Shown here piece after piece: positions 44,803-54,858 of a DNA stretch of 64,000 nt. The DNA comes from Testudinibacter aquarius (GTDB lineage: Bacteria > Pseudomonadota > Gammaproteobacteria > Enterobacterales > Pasteurellaceae). The position numbers and the translations under genes are program-made. The stretch spans positions 62,001 to 126,000 of the forward strand of contig NZ_SMCP01000006.1 of the NCBI RefSeq assembly GCF_004342725.1, read 5' to 3'. The stretch's first letter is position 1. Every line of letters starts with the position of its first letter. The notes under the pieces are model-generated. The model worked only from the letters and a program-made list of their open reading frames with translations. It did no database searches and was not told the origin of the DNA.

Positions 44803-45894
44803 ATGCCGCCACGCTATTTAATTATCTTTGCGGTTGTGATTTTAACCGCACAACTGTTTATTTATATCAGCAACCGTGGTCTGCGTTGGTATCTGAAACC
44901 CTACATCGGGCAAAAGTGCGGTTTTCTGCTGAGTGCCTTGCTGTGGCTGCTGCCGAATATCTTAATGGCGATTACGGCCAGTCGTGTTTTTCCACAATAC
45001 AGAATCACCGCTTTTGTACTGTTTTTGCTTGCCTACGCCTTTATGCTCACGCTGGGGCTGTGGCTGATCCGTTTATTGGTAAAGCGTGTCGTCAATCCGC
45101 TTAAACTTGACCGCACTTTGCGTCTGGTAGCGCCGTTGCTGTATGTTTCGATCATTGGTTTTGGTTTATACAATGCCTACACCCCGTATGTGCAACATTA
45201 TGCAATTCACAGCGACAAATTGCAGGGGAGTCTGCGTATCGGTTTAGTCAGCGATCTGCATTTAGGCAAACTGTTTGGTGCAAAACAGTTGGATAAATTA
45301 GCCGAGATTATGCAGCAGCAACAGGTCGATATCATCCTGATGCCGGGCGATATTATGGATGATAATTTGGAGTATTATCTGGCAGAAAATATGCAACCGC
45401 ACTTGCAGAAATTACGCGCACCGCTCGGCGTTTATGCCACCCTCGGCAATCACGATTTTTTCGGCGCACAACAACAAATTCGTCAAGCATTACAAGCTGT
45501 AGGGATCAAAGTGTTGGCAGACGAAGCGGTTTCGATTGACAGTCGCTTCGTGGTGGTCGGACGCAACGATCACCTGGATAAAACCCGCTTGCCGTTAGAT
45601 CAACTGCTCGGTTATCTACCGCAAGATAACCGCCTGCGGATCCTGCTTGATCACCGCCCGGACGATATCATTGAAAACAGCCAATTGGCATTGGATCTGC
45701 AACTCTCGGGACATGCACACAAAGGGCAAGTTTTTCCGGCGAATTTGATTACTAAAGCCATTTATCCGCTGGATCACGGCTATCTTAACTTAAACGACCG
45801 TCATTTTGTGGTCACCTCCGGCTACGGCTTTTGGGGCATCCCATTTCGAATCGGCTCACAAGCGGAAGTGGTGGTGATTGATATTAATCGTTAA
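44803..45894 (+). CDS. membrane-anchored metallophosphoesterase
   Basis: This 363-residue protein has four to five transmembrane helices in residues 1-125. A calcineurin-like phosphoesterase domain follows with GLVSDLHLGKLFG, MPGDIMDDN, ATLGNHDFFG and LSGHAHKGQ. YaeI/YkuE relatives act on lipid-linked or nucleotide phosphates; the substrate here is unknown. The reading from 44728 runs through the acnB terminator, so I take the ATG at 44803, which has GGGGAG upstream. Confidence 0.88.
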   Translation: MPPRYLIIFAVVILTAQLFIYISNRGLRWYLKPYIGQKCGFLLSALLWLLPNILMAITASRVFPQYRITAFVLFLLAYAFMLTLGLWLIRLLVKRVVNPLKLDRTLRLVAPLLYVSIIGFGLYNAYTPYVQHYAIHSDKLQGSLRIGLVSDLHLGKLFGAKQLDKLAEIMQQQQVDIILMPGDIMDDNLEYYLAENMQPHLQKLRAPLGVYATLGNHDFFGAQQQIRQALQAVGIKVLADEAVSIDSRFVVVGRNDHLDKTRLPLDQLLGYLPQDNRLRILLDHRPDDIIENSQLALDLQLSGHAHKGQVFPANLITKAIYPLDHGYLNLNDRHFVVTSGYGFWGIPFRIGSQAEVVVIDINR

Positions 45895-45949
45895 CATTAA
45901 AAGTGCGGTCAGGATGAATTGGAGATCGTTATACTGACTTAAGGTAGCA

Positions 45950-46001
45950 TTGCTTAATATTCAAAACATACCTATAATGTGACAAAATGGCACATTATAG
46001 G
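45950..46001 (+). promoter_or_regulatory. promoter with palindromic operator of the DUF1778-GNAT module
   Basis: TTGCTT (45950-45955) and a consensus TATAAT (45973-45978) are 17 bases apart. The -10 lies inside a perfect palindrome, CCTATAATGTG (45971-45981) and CACATTATAGG (45991-46001), which the antitoxin should bind. Confidence 0.85.
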
Positions 46002-46009
46002 AGTTTATT

Positions 46010-46279
46010 ATGCATACTACTGCCACGCCACGGATTACTGCGCGCATTGATCAAGATACTCAATCGTTACTACTGCAAGCTGCAAAGTTAGCGGGGATTA
46101 CCAGTATTAATTCATTTGTAGTGAATGCTGCTGTCGAGAAAGCAAAAGAAATTTTGCAAGCAGAAAATTTGATTAAGTTAAATAGAGAGAGCTCTCTCAA
46201 GTTATTGTCTGCTCTAGACAATCCAGATATGGAAAATCAGAAGTTAATGCAAGCCTTTGAAGAACACTTAGGCAGATAA
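46010..46279 (+). CDS. DUF1778-family antitoxin (ribbon-helix-helix)
   Basis: This 89-residue protein has the N-terminal ribbon-helix-helix PRITARIDQDTQSLLLQAAKLAGITSINSFVVNAAVEKAKEI, split here as strand and two helices. Its C-terminal part should wrap the toxin (TacA-like). It lies two bases before the GNAT toxin gene and just after the palindromic operator. It would neutralise the toxin and repress the operon. Confidence 0.93.
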   Translation: MHTTATPRITARIDQDTQSLLLQAAKLAGITSINSFVVNAAVEKAKEILQAENLIKLNRESSLKLLSALDNPDMENQKLMQAFEEHLGR

Positions 46280-46281
46280 GT

Positions 46282-46776
46282 ATGGTTATTGTGCCGCTAA
46301 ATAGTAGAATTCATGATAGATCTGGTTTTGATTGTGGCGTTAAGCCGCTGAATAATTTTCTTAAATTAACCGCTAATCAATTGGGCGAAAGAGATCATTC
46401 AAGAAGCTATGTTCTGGTTGATCCGATACAGCCATCACAAATTATTGGTTTTTATACACTGACAATGATTAATTTTCAGTTAGATAACCTACCACTGACC
46501 TTACAAAATAAGCATAAATTTGTTGAAAGTGCAGGATTGATCTCTCGTTTAGCTGTCGATAAACGTTTTCAAGGAAAGCGTTTTGGTTCAAAACTACTGG
46601 TTGATGCGCTGGTAAATTTAAAGCGAGCAGCAGAAATTGTCGGCTTCCCAGTTGTATTTGTTGATGCGAAAGAGGGAAGAGCGGATTTTTATAGTCAATA
46701 TGGTTTTGAGCCTATTGATCAACAACGATTATTTATGACGGTTGCGGCAATTCGAAAAATGTTATCCAAATATTGA
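46282..46776 (+). CDS. GNAT-family toxin (TacT-like)
   Basis: This 164-residue acetyltransferase of the TA type has FDCGVKPLNNFLKLTANQ at the N-terminus, RLAVDKRFQGKRFGSKLLVDAL (acetyl-CoA site with the QGKRFG loop) and DFYSQYGFEPI near the end. Relatives block translation by acetylating aminoacyl-tRNA. It is paired with the DUF1778 antitoxin two bases upstream. Confidence 0.93.
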   Translation: MVIVPLNSRIHDRSGFDCGVKPLNNFLKLTANQLGERDHSRSYVLVDPIQPSQIIGFYTLTMINFQLDNLPLTLQNKHKFVESAGLISRLAVDKRFQGKRFGSKLLVDALVNLKRAAEIVGFPVVFVDAKEGRADFYSQYGFEPIDQQRLFMTVAAIRKMLSKY

Positions 46777-46829
46777 TCTGATGTAGCGTAGAGCAAAAGA
46801 TATTTTTGCTTGTTACTTGAGTGATCTAT

Positions 46830-46858
46830 CGATAGGACGGAAAATATCCGCCCTATCG
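46830..46858. terminator. hairpin between the toxin gene and gyrA
   Basis: CGATAGGACGGA and TCCGCCCTATCG form 12-base arms with one mismatch around AAATA. It lies between two convergent genes; the lack of a T-run makes it a weak terminator or another member of the GGGCGGAT-type repeats. Confidence 0.5.
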
Positions 46859-46893
46859 AGTCGATAAATAGCGCTATTTATCTTAATTTGTGT

Positions 46894-49569
46894 TTATTCT
46901 TTGACTTCTTCCACCATTTCGGTGGTATCAGTAACTTCTGAATCAATTATTTCTGATTCCTCGTCGTCCAAATCACAAATCGTTTCCAAACTGACGACAT
47001 GTTCGTCTTCGGCGGTGCGGATCAGGCGCACGCCCTGGGTATTACGTCCAACAGTGCTGACTTCGCTGACACGGGTGCGCACCAGGGTGCCGGCGTCGGT
47101 GATCAGCATAATTTGATCATTGTCTTCCACCTGCACTGCCGCCACGACTTTGCCGTTGCGTTCGCTGACTTTAATCGAGATCACGCCTTTGGTATTGCGT
47201 GATTTGGTCGGGTATTCGTCCAATTTGGTGCGTTTGCCGTAGCCGTTTTGCGTGGCGGTCAGAATTGCGCCATCATTTTTTGGCACGACCAACGAAACCA
47301 CTTTGTCGATATTCAGGTCAAGTGCGGTGTCAAAATCATCCCCGGCACTGTCGTCATTCTCGTTTTCGTCGTCGCTGAGATCGTTGCTGAGAGCCAGTTT
47401 GATGCCACGCACACCGGTGGCAGTTCTTCCCATGGCGCGCACCGCTTCTTCGCTGAAACGCACCACACGGCCTTGCGACGAGAACAGCATAATTTCATTG
47501 TCGCCTTCGGTGATATCCACGCCGATCAACTCATCGTTGTCACGCAGGTTAATTGCAATCAACCCGCTGGCGCGTGGACGGCTGAATTCGGTCAGTGCAG
47601 TTTTCTTCACCGTACCGCTGGCGGTTGCCATAAAGATAAATTTATTATCGGCATATTCTGCGACCGGCAAAATAGCGGTGATACGTTCATCAGGCTGCAA
47701 CGGCAGAATATTGACAATCGGGCGGCCACGTGCGCCACGGCTGGCTTGCGGCAACTGGAATACGCGTAGCCAATACAGACGACCACGGCTAGAGAAGCAT
47801 AATATCGTATCGTGAGTGTTGGCAACCAATAAGCGCTCGATAAAGTCTTCTTCTTTCATCTTGGTGGCGGATTTGCCTTTGCCACCGCGACGTTGTGCTT
47901 CGTAGTCAGACAGCGGCTGATATTTAACATAGCCCTCGTGCGACAGGGTGACCACTACATCTTCCGGTGCAATCAAATCTTCCAGATTAATATCTGCAGA
48001 ACTGGCAGTGATTTCGGTGCGGCGTGGATCGTTAAATTGGGTTTTGATCTCATTTAATTCTTCGCGGATCACTTCCATCAAACGTTCAGGCGTGTTCAAA
48101 ATATGCAGTAAACCACCAATAATCGTCAGTTTTTCTTTATATTCGTTCAGCAGTTCATCGTGTGCCAGCCCGGTTAGGCGATGTAAGCGCAAATCGAGAA
48201 TGGCTTGCGCTTGTACTTCGGTCAGATAGTACGTGTTATCGCGAATCCCGTATTCCGGCGCCAAATCTTCCGGACGAGCGCTGTCGACACCGGTCGCTTC
48301 CAGCATTGCTGCCACATTACCCAGTTGCCACGGCTGCGACAACAAGCCCTCTTTGGCGGCGGCCGGGGTTGGCGCTTGGCGAATCAACTCGATTACCGGA
48401 TCGATATTGGCTAGCGCAATCGCCAAGCCTTCCAAAATATGTGCTCGCTCACGGGCTTTACGCAATTCAAATACGGTGCGGCGTGTCACCACTTCACGAC
48501 GGTGCAGAACAAACGCTTCAATTAACTGTTTCAAATTTAACAGTTTTGGCTGTCCGTGATCGAGGGCGACAGTATTGATACCGAAGGTGACTTGCAGTTG
48601 GGTTAAGGAATAGAGGTTATTCAGCACTACTTCGCCCACTGCATCACGTTTGATCTCAATCACGATCCGCATCCCGTCTTTGTCGGATTCGTCACGCAGC
48701 GCACTGATACCTTCGACTTTTTTCTCTTTAACTAAATCAGCAATTTTTTCGATTAAGCGGGCTTTATTCACTTGATACGGAATTTCATGCACGATAATGG
48801 TTTCTTTGCCTTTGGCATCGGTTTCCACTTCCGCTCTGGCACGCACATAAATTTTGCCGCGTCCGGTTTTGTAAGCGTCCTCAATCCCTTTGCGGCCATT
48901 GATTATTGCGGCAGTCGGAAAATCCGGCCCCGGAATATAGGTCATCAATTCGTCAATGCTAATTTCATTATTATCGATATACGCCAGACAGCCGTCGATG
49001 ACTTCGCCTAAATTGTGTGGCGGAATATTGGTTGCCATACCAACTGCAATGCCGCTAGAACCGTTGACCAACAAGGCAGGAATACGGGTTGGCAACACTT
49101 CCGGAATCTGCTCCGAGCCGTCATAGTTCGGCACAAAATCGACCGTTTCTTTGTCTAAATCCGCCAGCATCGAATGGGCGATTTTGGTCATTCTGACCTC
49201 GGTATAACGCATTGCCGCTGCCGAGTCGCCGTCAATCGAACCGAAGTTACCTTGTCCGTCGACCAGCATATAGCGCAGCGAAAACGGCTGCGCCATGCGC
49301 ACAATCGTATCGTACACCGCGCTGTCGCCGTGCGGGTGGTATTTACCGATCACATCGCCGACCACACGCGCCGATTTGCGGTACGGTTTATTATAGTCGT
49401 AGCCGCCGACATTCATCGCAAAAAGCACACGGCGGTGCACCGGCTTCAACCCGTCGCGCACATCAGGCAAAGCACGTCCGACAATCACCGACATAGCATA
49501 ATCAAGGTAGGAGGATTTTAGTTCTTCTTCAATATTGACGGGGGAAACGTCACTTGCAAATTCGCTCAT
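46894..49569 (-). CDS. gyrA: DNA gyrase subunit A
   Basis: This 891-residue subunit breaks and rejoins DNA in the gyrase A2B2 complex. The active-site Tyr122 is in AAMRYTEV. The quinolone region reads [14 protein letters not shown] with Ser83 and Asp87 in the susceptible wild-type form. The GyrA box QRRGGKG starts the C-terminal DNA-wrapping domain. An acidic insert ([15 protein letters not shown]) and an acidic tail are also present. The gene is convergent with the toxin-antitoxin pair and divergent from ubiG. Confidence 0.98.
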   Translation of the reverse strand: MSEFASDVSPVNIEEELKSSYLDYAMSVIVGRALPDVRDGLKPVHRRVLFAMNVGGYDYNKPYRKSARVVGDVIGKYHPHGDSAVYDTIVRMAQPFSLRYMLVDGQGNFGSIDGDSAAAMRYTEVRMTKIAHSMLADLDKETVDFVPNYDGSEQIPEVLPTRIPALLVNGSSGIAVGMATNIPPHNLGEVIDGCLAYIDNNEISIDELMTYIPGPDFPTAAIINGRKGIEDAYKTGRGKIYVRARAEVETDAKGKETIIVHEIPYQVNKARLIEKIADLVKEKKVEGISALRDESDKDGMRIVIEIKRDAVGEVVLNNLYSLTQLQVTFGINTVALDHGQPKLLNLKQLIEAFVLHRREVVTRRTVFELRKARERAHILEGLAIALANIDPVIELIRQAPTPAAAKEGLLSQPWQLGNVAAMLEATGVDSARPEDLAPEYGIRDNTYYLTEVQAQAILDLRLHRLTGLAHDELLNEYKEKLTIIGGLLHILNTPERLMEVIREELNEIKTQFNDPRRTEITASSADINLEDLIAPEDVVVTLSHEGYVKYQPLSDYEAQRRGGKGKSATKMKEEDFIERLLVANTHDTILCFSSRGRLYWLRVFQLPQASRGARGRPIVNILPLQPDERITAILPVAEYADNKFIFMATASGTVKKTALTEFSRPRASGLIAINLRDNDELIGVDITEGDNEIMLFSSQGRVVRFSEEAVRAMGRTATGVRGIKLALSNDLSDDENENDDSAGDDFDTALDLNIDKVVSLVVPKNDGAILTATQNGYGKRTKLDEYPTKSRNTKGVISIKVSERNGKVVAAVQVEDNDQIMLITDAGTLVRTRVSEVSTVGRNTQGVRLIRTAEDEHVVSLETICDLDDEESEIIDSEVTDTTEMVEEVKE

Positions 49570-49776
49570 TCAAAGTTTTCCTAATTGACTGAATATAAAG
49601 CTTATAAAGCGGGTAAAACCATCGCTGAAAAGTAACCGGATTATAGCATAAAGCCCCATTTTTCCCTAATTTTATAGTGAATTTTGATGGATAATTCTGC
49701 ATAATAAAAGCCACGTTTTTAATTAGAATAAAATTGGCAAAGTGCGGTTTTATTCATTATTTGAGAAACCGATAGC

Positions 49777-50493
49777 ATGCAAAACGTTGATCAACAGGAA
49801 ATCGAAAAATTTGCCAAAATGGCGCAAAGTTGGTGGGATCCGGATGGGGATTTCAAACCGATTCATCGCTTAAATCCGCTGCGTCTGGACTATATTTTGC
49901 GCCAAGCCAACGGTTTATTCGGTAAGCGCGTGCTCGATGTCGGCTGTGGCGGCGGGATTTTGGCGGAAAGCATGGCTCGGCAGGGGGCTGAGGTAACGGG
50001 GATTGATATGTCGCCGCAACCGTTGCAAGTGGCGTTGGAACACGCACAACAGAGCGGTTTGAAGATTGATTATCAACAAACGACCATCGAAGATTTTTTA
50101 CAGGCGTTGCAGCAACAGCAAGGTGAAAAATTTGATGTGATCACTTGCATGGAGATGTTGGAACACGTTCCCGACCCAAGTGCGGTGGTGCGCAGTTGTC
50201 AAGCACTGCTGAAGCCAGACGGCGTGCTGTTTTTTTCCACTATCAACCGCACTTTGAAGGCGTGGGCATTAGTGGTGGTCGGTGCGGAATATGTGCTGAA
50301 AATGCTGCCGAAAGGCACGCACGATTACGATAAATTTATTAAACCGGCAGAACTGATCAGCTGGTGCGAGCAAGCAAATCTAGACTGTTTTGATATCACC
50401 GGTTATCACTACAATCCGCTGAGCGGTAATTTTTGCTTAAAGCCTGATGTCAGTGCTAATTATATGTTGGCGGTTCGGCATAAAGCATTTTAA
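49777..50493 (+). CDS. ubiG: ubiquinone biosynthesis O-methyltransferase
   Basis: This 238-residue SAM-dependent methyltransferase carries out two O-methylations in ubiquinone synthesis. It shows the motif [30 protein letters not shown] and the UbiG-typical [20 protein letters not shown] at the N-terminus, with [11 protein letters not shown] near the end. It is divergent from gyrA, as in enterics. Confidence 0.97.
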   Translation: MQNVDQQEIEKFAKMAQSWWDPDGDFKPIHRLNPLRLDYILRQANGLFGKRVLDVGCGGGILAESMARQGAEVTGIDMSPQPLQVALEHAQQSGLKIDYQQTTIEDFLQALQQQQGEKFDVITCMEMLEHVPDPSAVVRSCQALLKPDGVLFFSTINRTLKAWALVVVGAEYVLKMLPKGTHDYDKFIKPAELISWCEQANLDCFDITGYHYNPLSGNFCLKPDVSANYMLAVRHKAF

Positions 50494-50583
50494 AACATCT
50501 AGAGTAAAATAGCCTTTTACAAACCGCACTTTTCTGCTATTTATTGCTAGGACTTTAACCACAATCTTCAAAAGGAGGAACCG

Positions 50584-52320
50584 ATGAGTAAAACAGTCGC
50601 AGACCAATTGGTCGAAATGTTACTGCAAGCAGGGGTAAAACGTGTGTATGCGATTACCGGCGACAGCTTGAATCCGGTGAATGCTGCGATTCGTAGCAAC
50701 GGAAAATTGGAATGGATCCATGTGCGTCATGAAGAAGTGGCGGCTTATGCTGCTTCAATGGATGCAGAATTGAACGGCATCGGCTGTTGTATGGGCAGTT
50801 CGGGACCGGGACATGTGCATTTGATTAACGGATTGTATGATGCCAATCGTTCTGGCAACCCGGTGATCGCCATTGCCAGCACTTGCCCGACACATAAATT
50901 CGCACAAGACTATTTTCAAGAAACCAACCCTTATTACCTGTTCCAAGATTGCAGCAAATTTGTGGCAGTCGCCAATACGGCACAGCAGTTTCCGCATATG
51001 ATGCAAAGTGCGGCTCAAGCGGCAATTTCACAAAAGGGTGTTGCTGTTTTAGGCTTGCCGGGGGATGTGGCTTCGGCAAGTGCGGTCGGCATTCCGACTT
51101 CCGAAATCAATTATGCCACGGCTGCGGTTTATCGCCCGAACGATAATGAATTACAGCAATTTGCCGATTTGCTGAATCAAAACAAAAAAATTACGCTGTA
51201 TTGCGGACATGGCTGTCGTGAGGCGGCAGCGGAGGTCAAAGCGCTGGCAGCTAAATTACAAGCACCGATTTGTTATACGTTCAGAGGCAAAATTTTCTTT
51301 GACAGTGATGATAACGAATTTCGCGCCGGGCTGAATGGTCAACTGGGGTATCGTTCCGGTTATGATGCGTGTAACCAAGCGGATTTGCTGGTGATGTTGG
51401 GCTGCGATTTCCCTTATGCGGAGTTTTTACCGACCAAAAACAAAATTGTACAATTAGACATCAAACCTGAGCGTCTGGGGCGGCGGGCAAAAGTCGATTT
51501 AGGCTTGGCGGGCGATGTCGGTGACACTTTGCGCGCATTGCTGCCGCTGGTGGAACAGCATCAAGACCGCACTTTCCTGACGGCAATGCAGCAGGAATTT
51601 GCCAAATCGGAGGCGAATTTTGCACATTATATTCAACATAAAGGCGCAGAAGATCATATCCAGCCGGAATATGTGGCGCATTTGGTGAATGAAATCGCGG
51701 CAGATGATGCGGTGATCACCGTAGATACCGGCATGACATCGGTATGGGCGGCACGTTTTATCAAGCGTAAGAAAAATCGTTATTTGACCGGATCTTTTAA
51801 TCACGGCTCGATGGCAAATGCAATGCCGATGGCGATTGGTGCTGCGGTTTCCGGTTCAAGACAAGTAGTTGCTCTGTGTGGTGACGGCGGCTTGTCGATG
51901 TTGTTGGGTGATCTGGCGACGATTATGCAATATAAATTGCCGATTAAAATTATCCTGTTTAACAACCGCGCGTTGGGCATGGTCAAGCTGGAAATGGAAG
52001 TCTCCGGTTTGGTCGATTGGCAAACTGACATGGTAAATCCGGAATTTGAAAAAATTGCCGAATTGATGAATATCAAAGGCTTTGCGGCACACAAAACTGA
52101 AGATGTGGAAGCTGCGATTCAACAGGCATTTGCCCATGACGGTCCGGCATTGGTGAATATTTACACCAATTCGGATGCGCTGAGCTTGCCGCCACATGCG
52201 AGTTTGGAGCAAATGCGCGGTTTTATGACCTCGATGACCAAGAAATTGTATGCCGGGGAAGCGGGCGAAGTGTTTGATACCGCGAAAACTAATTTAGGGC
52301 ATCTGAAGGATTTGTTTTAA
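50584..52320 (+). CDS. poxB: pyruvate:ubiquinone oxidoreductase (pyruvate oxidase)
   Basis: This 578-residue thiamin-diphosphate flavoenzyme converts pyruvate to acetate and CO2, passing electrons to quinone. It has YAITGDSLNPVNAAIR and the catalytic Glu in VRHEEVAAYAAS. The thiamin-diphosphate motif is GDGGLSMLLGDLATIMQYKLPIKIILFNN, described in parts: GDGGLS at the start, NN at the end. The C-terminal 25 residues resemble the lipid-activated tail of E. coli PoxB. AGGAGG lies before the ATG. It is a single gene between ubiG and the fur cluster. Confidence 0.94.
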   Translation: MSKTVADQLVEMLLQAGVKRVYAITGDSLNPVNAAIRSNGKLEWIHVRHEEVAAYAASMDAELNGIGCCMGSSGPGHVHLINGLYDANRSGNPVIAIASTCPTHKFAQDYFQETNPYYLFQDCSKFVAVANTAQQFPHMMQSAAQAAISQKGVAVLGLPGDVASASAVGIPTSEINYATAAVYRPNDNELQQFADLLNQNKKITLYCGHGCREAAAEVKALAAKLQAPICYTFRGKIFFDSDDNEFRAGLNGQLGYRSGYDACNQADLLVMLGCDFPYAEFLPTKNKIVQLDIKPERLGRRAKVDLGLAGDVGDTLRALLPLVEQHQDRTFLTAMQQEFAKSEANFAHYIQHKGAEDHIQPEYVAHLVNEIAADDAVITVDTGMTSVWAARFIKRKKNRYLTGSFNHGSMANAMPMAIGAAVSGSRQVVALCGDGGLSMLLGDLATIMQYKLPIKIILFNNRALGMVKLEMEVSGLVDWQTDMVNPEFEKIAELMNIKGFAAHKTEDVEAAIQQAFAHDGPALVNIYTNSDALSLPPHASLEQMRGFMTSMTKKLYAGEAGEVFDTAKTNLGHLKDLF

Positions 52321-52343
52321 CTTATAGCCAAAATCCCTAAAAA

Positions 52344-52370
52344 ATAAGCCCGCTGTGTTAGCGGGCTTAT
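52344..52370 (-). terminator. terminator of the fur transcript
   Basis: ATAAGCCCGCT and AGCGGGCTTAT form perfect 11-base arms around GTGTT. The long T-run is on the minus-strand side, so it ends fur; poxB may use the same stem. Confidence 0.85.
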
Positions 52371-52390
52371 CTGTTACTTAGATTACTAAA

Positions 52391-52840
52391 TTATTTTTTA
52401 CTGGGTTCATCACAGTTTTTGATGTCGTTGCATTTGCCGTACAGATATAAACTGTGGTTTTCCAGTTGGATTCCATACTCTTTGCTGATCTCTTTTTGGC
52501 GTTTCTCAATAATATCGTCGCTGAATTCGATCACTTTACCGCAGTCCATACAAATGATATGGTCATGGTGATCAATTGGAGCCAGCTCAAACACTGATTT
52601 ATTGCCTTCAAAATTATGGCGAATCAGAATATCGGCTTCATCAAATTGATTCAGCACTCGATAAACCGTGGCTAAACCGATCTCTTCCCCTTGTTCCAAT
52701 AACATTTTATAGATATCTTCCGCTGAGAAATGCTGATATTCGGTATTATGATGATTCTGCATTAAAGCCAGAATTTTCAAGCGTGGTTCGGTAATTTTTA
52801 AACCGGCTTTTTTTAATAATTTGATGTTGTCTTCAGACAT
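52391..52840 (-). CDS. fur: ferric uptake regulator
   Basis: This 149-residue iron-dependent repressor has the winged helix with ITEPRLKILALMQ and GLATVYRVLNQFDEADIL. The metal sites follow in FELAPIDHHDHIICMDCGKVIEF and the C-terminal Cys pair CNDIKNC. It is downstream of fldA in the same direction, as in E. coli. Candidate Fur sites lie in the leader between fldA and fur. Confidence 0.97.
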   Translation of the reverse strand: MSEDNIKLLKKAGLKITEPRLKILALMQNHHNTEYQHFSAEDIYKMLLEQGEEIGLATVYRVLNQFDEADILIRHNFEGNKSVFELAPIDHHDHIICMDCGKVIEFSDDIIEKRQKEISKEYGIQLENHSLYLYGKCNDIKNCDEPSKK

Positions 52841-52935
52841 ATTAACCTCGTATCGGATAGCTATCGTTGATTAGGGAACAAATCAGATAAAATCGCTATA
52901 AGTGTTTTATGATTCCCTTGTATTCTATGAGGAAT

Positions 52936-52976
52936 ACTTATCAATTGCAAATTATCATGTAAAATAATTATGATAG
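52936..52976. promoter_or_regulatory. candidate Fur-binding sites upstream of fur
   Basis: The 146-base fldA-fur gap contains three half-sites of the Fur type in about 40 bases: CTTATCAATT, AATTATCATG and AATTATGATAGG. Their density suggests autoregulation, though none forms a perfect 19-base box. Confidence 0.4.
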
Positions 52977-52986
52977 GTATAGACGA

Positions 52987-53511
52987 TTAAACCAGCTCTG
53001 CCAAATACATTTCATCATAAATTTGCTTGACCCACGCACTGACCCGTTGTTCGGTCAGTTCCGGTTGACGATCTTCATCAATGCACAAGCCGACAAATTT
53101 GTCGCCATCAACCAGTGCTTGCGACGCTTCAAAATTATAGCTTTCAGTTGACCAGTAGCCGACAATCGTGGCGCCGTGCGGTTCGATGATATTGCGTACT
53201 GTTCCCATGGCGTCACAGAAATATTCTGCATAATCTTCCTGATCACCGCAGCCGAAAATGCCGACGATTTTGTCGGTAAAATCGATTTCTTCCAGCGTCG
53301 GGAAAAAATCGTCCCAATCAGCTTGCGCTTCGCCGTAATACCACGTCGGAATGCCGATTAAAATAAAATCATAGGCTTCGATATCTGCTTTGCTGCTCTT
53401 GGCAATATCACGGATATCCACCAGATTATCGCCCAGTTTCTTCTGGATCATTTTTGCAATATTTTCAGTATTTCCAGTATCGCTGCCATAAAATAAACCA
53501 ACAAGTGCCAT
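52987..53511 (-). CDS. fldA: flavodoxin I
   Basis: This 174-residue FMN electron carrier has the phosphate loop GSDTGNTENIAKMIQ. FMN is sandwiched by the Trp of PTWYYGEAQ and the Tyr of CGDQEDYAEYFCDAMG. It replaces ferredoxin in iron limitation and serves radical enzymes. It is the gene upstream of fur and downstream of ybfE, the order found in E. coli. Confidence 0.96.
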   Translation of the reverse strand: MALVGLFYGSDTGNTENIAKMIQKKLGDNLVDIRDIAKSSKADIEAYDFILIGIPTWYYGEAQADWDDFFPTLEEIDFTDKIVGIFGCGDQEDYAEYFCDAMGTVRNIIEPHGATIVGYWSTESYNFEASQALVDGDKFVGLCIDEDRQPELTEQRVSAWVKQIYDEMYLAELV

Positions 53512-53521
53512 ATTTTGTATC

Positions 53522-53803
53522 CTATTTTTGCTGTTGTTCTAAATATTCGTTTAATACATTCTCGATTAATTGCGCTCGACTTAGGTTATATTCGTCAGCG
53601 AGTTGCTGTAAACGTTCAATAATCTCACTGTGTAATTTCAGCTCTACCCGTTTTAAACCGGAGGCACGATCGCGGCGTAACTGGTTGCGTTTGTTGATGC
53701 GTGCCTGTTGCTCTCTACTCAGCGGGTTGGTTTTCGGACGCCCTACTTTAGGTAGATTGTGGAATAGATCCAATGTAATGCAATCTGCTTCTTGTTTTGC
53801 CAT
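53522..53803 (-). CDS. ybfE: LexA-regulated protein YbfE homologue
   Basis: This 93-residue basic protein has the conserved NLPKVGRPKTNPLSREQQARINKRNQLRRD, split around GRPKTNPLSREQQ, and a C-terminal helix pair resembling a ribbon-helix-helix protein (KRVELKLHSEIIERLQQLA). The E. coli homologue belongs to the SOS regulon, but no clear LexA box is visible here. It lies 10 bases before fldA. Confidence 0.88.
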   Translation of the reverse strand: MAKQEADCITLDLFHNLPKVGRPKTNPLSREQQARINKRNQLRRDRASGLKRVELKLHSEIIERLQQLADEYNLSRAQLIENVLNEYLEQQQK

Positions 53804-53904
53804 AAACCAATTTCGATCACTGTTTTAATTGAGAATGATAAGCCATTTTTAAGTTGGCGCACTATAGCATAATTTGTTTTAAAGATAAATCGTCCTTCAG
53901 CGTG

Positions 53905-54708
53905 TCAACGTATCAACGCCAGAAAACGGTCAATCGCTTTAATCACCAACTCGGGACTGTCGCTGTGAATCCAATGCCCGCTGCGGCCGATAGTGAAAGC
54001 AGTGGCGTTTGGAAATTGCGCCAGAATAGCGTCTTTATATTCCGGCAAAATATAACTTGAACGTCCGCCTTTAATCAATAAGGCAGGAACGTCACTGTAA
54101 ACCGCTTGCCAATTTAACAAGTCGGGGTAATTGTTATAAAGTGCGGTCAGGTTAAATAAAAAACAGTCCGGCTGTTGTGGTGCAAAAGATTTCAACATGA
54201 ATTGGCGAACACCGAGCTGTTGAATGTGGCGCTGCAAAATGGGATCGGCTTGTTGACGGCTTTGCGGACGAGCTTGTTTGACGGCAAACAGCGCCTTGAA
54301 TACAGCATCGTGGTGATTTTCATGATAGGCAATCGGGGCAATGTCCAAAACCACCAATTTCTCTACGTGATTGGGCAATAAGGCAGCAATTTTCATGGCC
54401 GTTTTTCCGCCCATCGAATGCCCGATCAGAATAAGACGCTCTAATTTTAGATGTTGGATCAAACGGATAACATCATGCGCCATCAGTTCATAGTTCATCT
54501 CGGCATGTTGGAAACTGTGTCCGTGGTTACGCAAATCAATACGCAGCAGCGGAAAGTAGTCGGCATAAGCTCGGGCAAGAATGCCTAAATTATTTAGATC
54601 GCCGAACATGCCATGCAGAAAAACTAACGTAGGTAAAGTATGGTCGTCACCCTGCGATGTGGATTGCGGCAGTTGCAATTGGTAATTTAATAATGGATTT
54701 TCAGTCAT
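53905..54708 (-). CDS. ybfF: alpha/beta-hydrolase esterase YbfF
   Basis: This 267-residue esterase has the oxyanion HGMFGDLNN near residue 33, the nucleophile elbow ILIGHSMGGKTAMK and the final catalytic His in GRSGHWIHSDSPE. E. coli YbfF hydrolyses acyl-CoA and short esters. It stands first in the ybfF-ybfE-fldA-fur line, divergent from seqA. Confidence 0.92.
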   Translation of the reverse strand: MTENPLLNYQLQLPQSTSQGDDHTLPTLVFLHGMFGDLNNLGILARAYADYFPLLRIDLRNHGHSFQHAEMNYELMAHDVIRLIQHLKLERLILIGHSMGGKTAMKIAALLPNHVEKLVVLDIAPIAYHENHHDAVFKALFAVKQARPQSRQQADPILQRHIQQLGVRQFMLKSFAPQQPDCFLFNLTALYNNYPDLLNWQAVYSDVPALLIKGGRSSYILPEYKDAILAQFPNATAFTIGRSGHWIHSDSPELVIKAIDRFLALIR

Positions 54709-54858
54709 TTGCTATCGCTAAGTCGTGGTTTAATCTTAATTAAGCGATTATAATGTGCTAAATTAGCGCTAGGATCAAGCTATCCGTTTGTTACAACTCA
54801 AAATATAAACAAACATCAACAGCCCCTAAAACAAAAGAGAAAACGCAAGGAGATAACG

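Noticed and set aside
47248-49521. Several long plus-strand frames opposite gyrA
   Set aside because: All are antisense to gyrA and arise from its codon pattern.
53804-53904. LexA box upstream of ybfE
   Set aside because: Expected from the E. coli homologue, but no CTGT-N8-ACAG pattern could be found.
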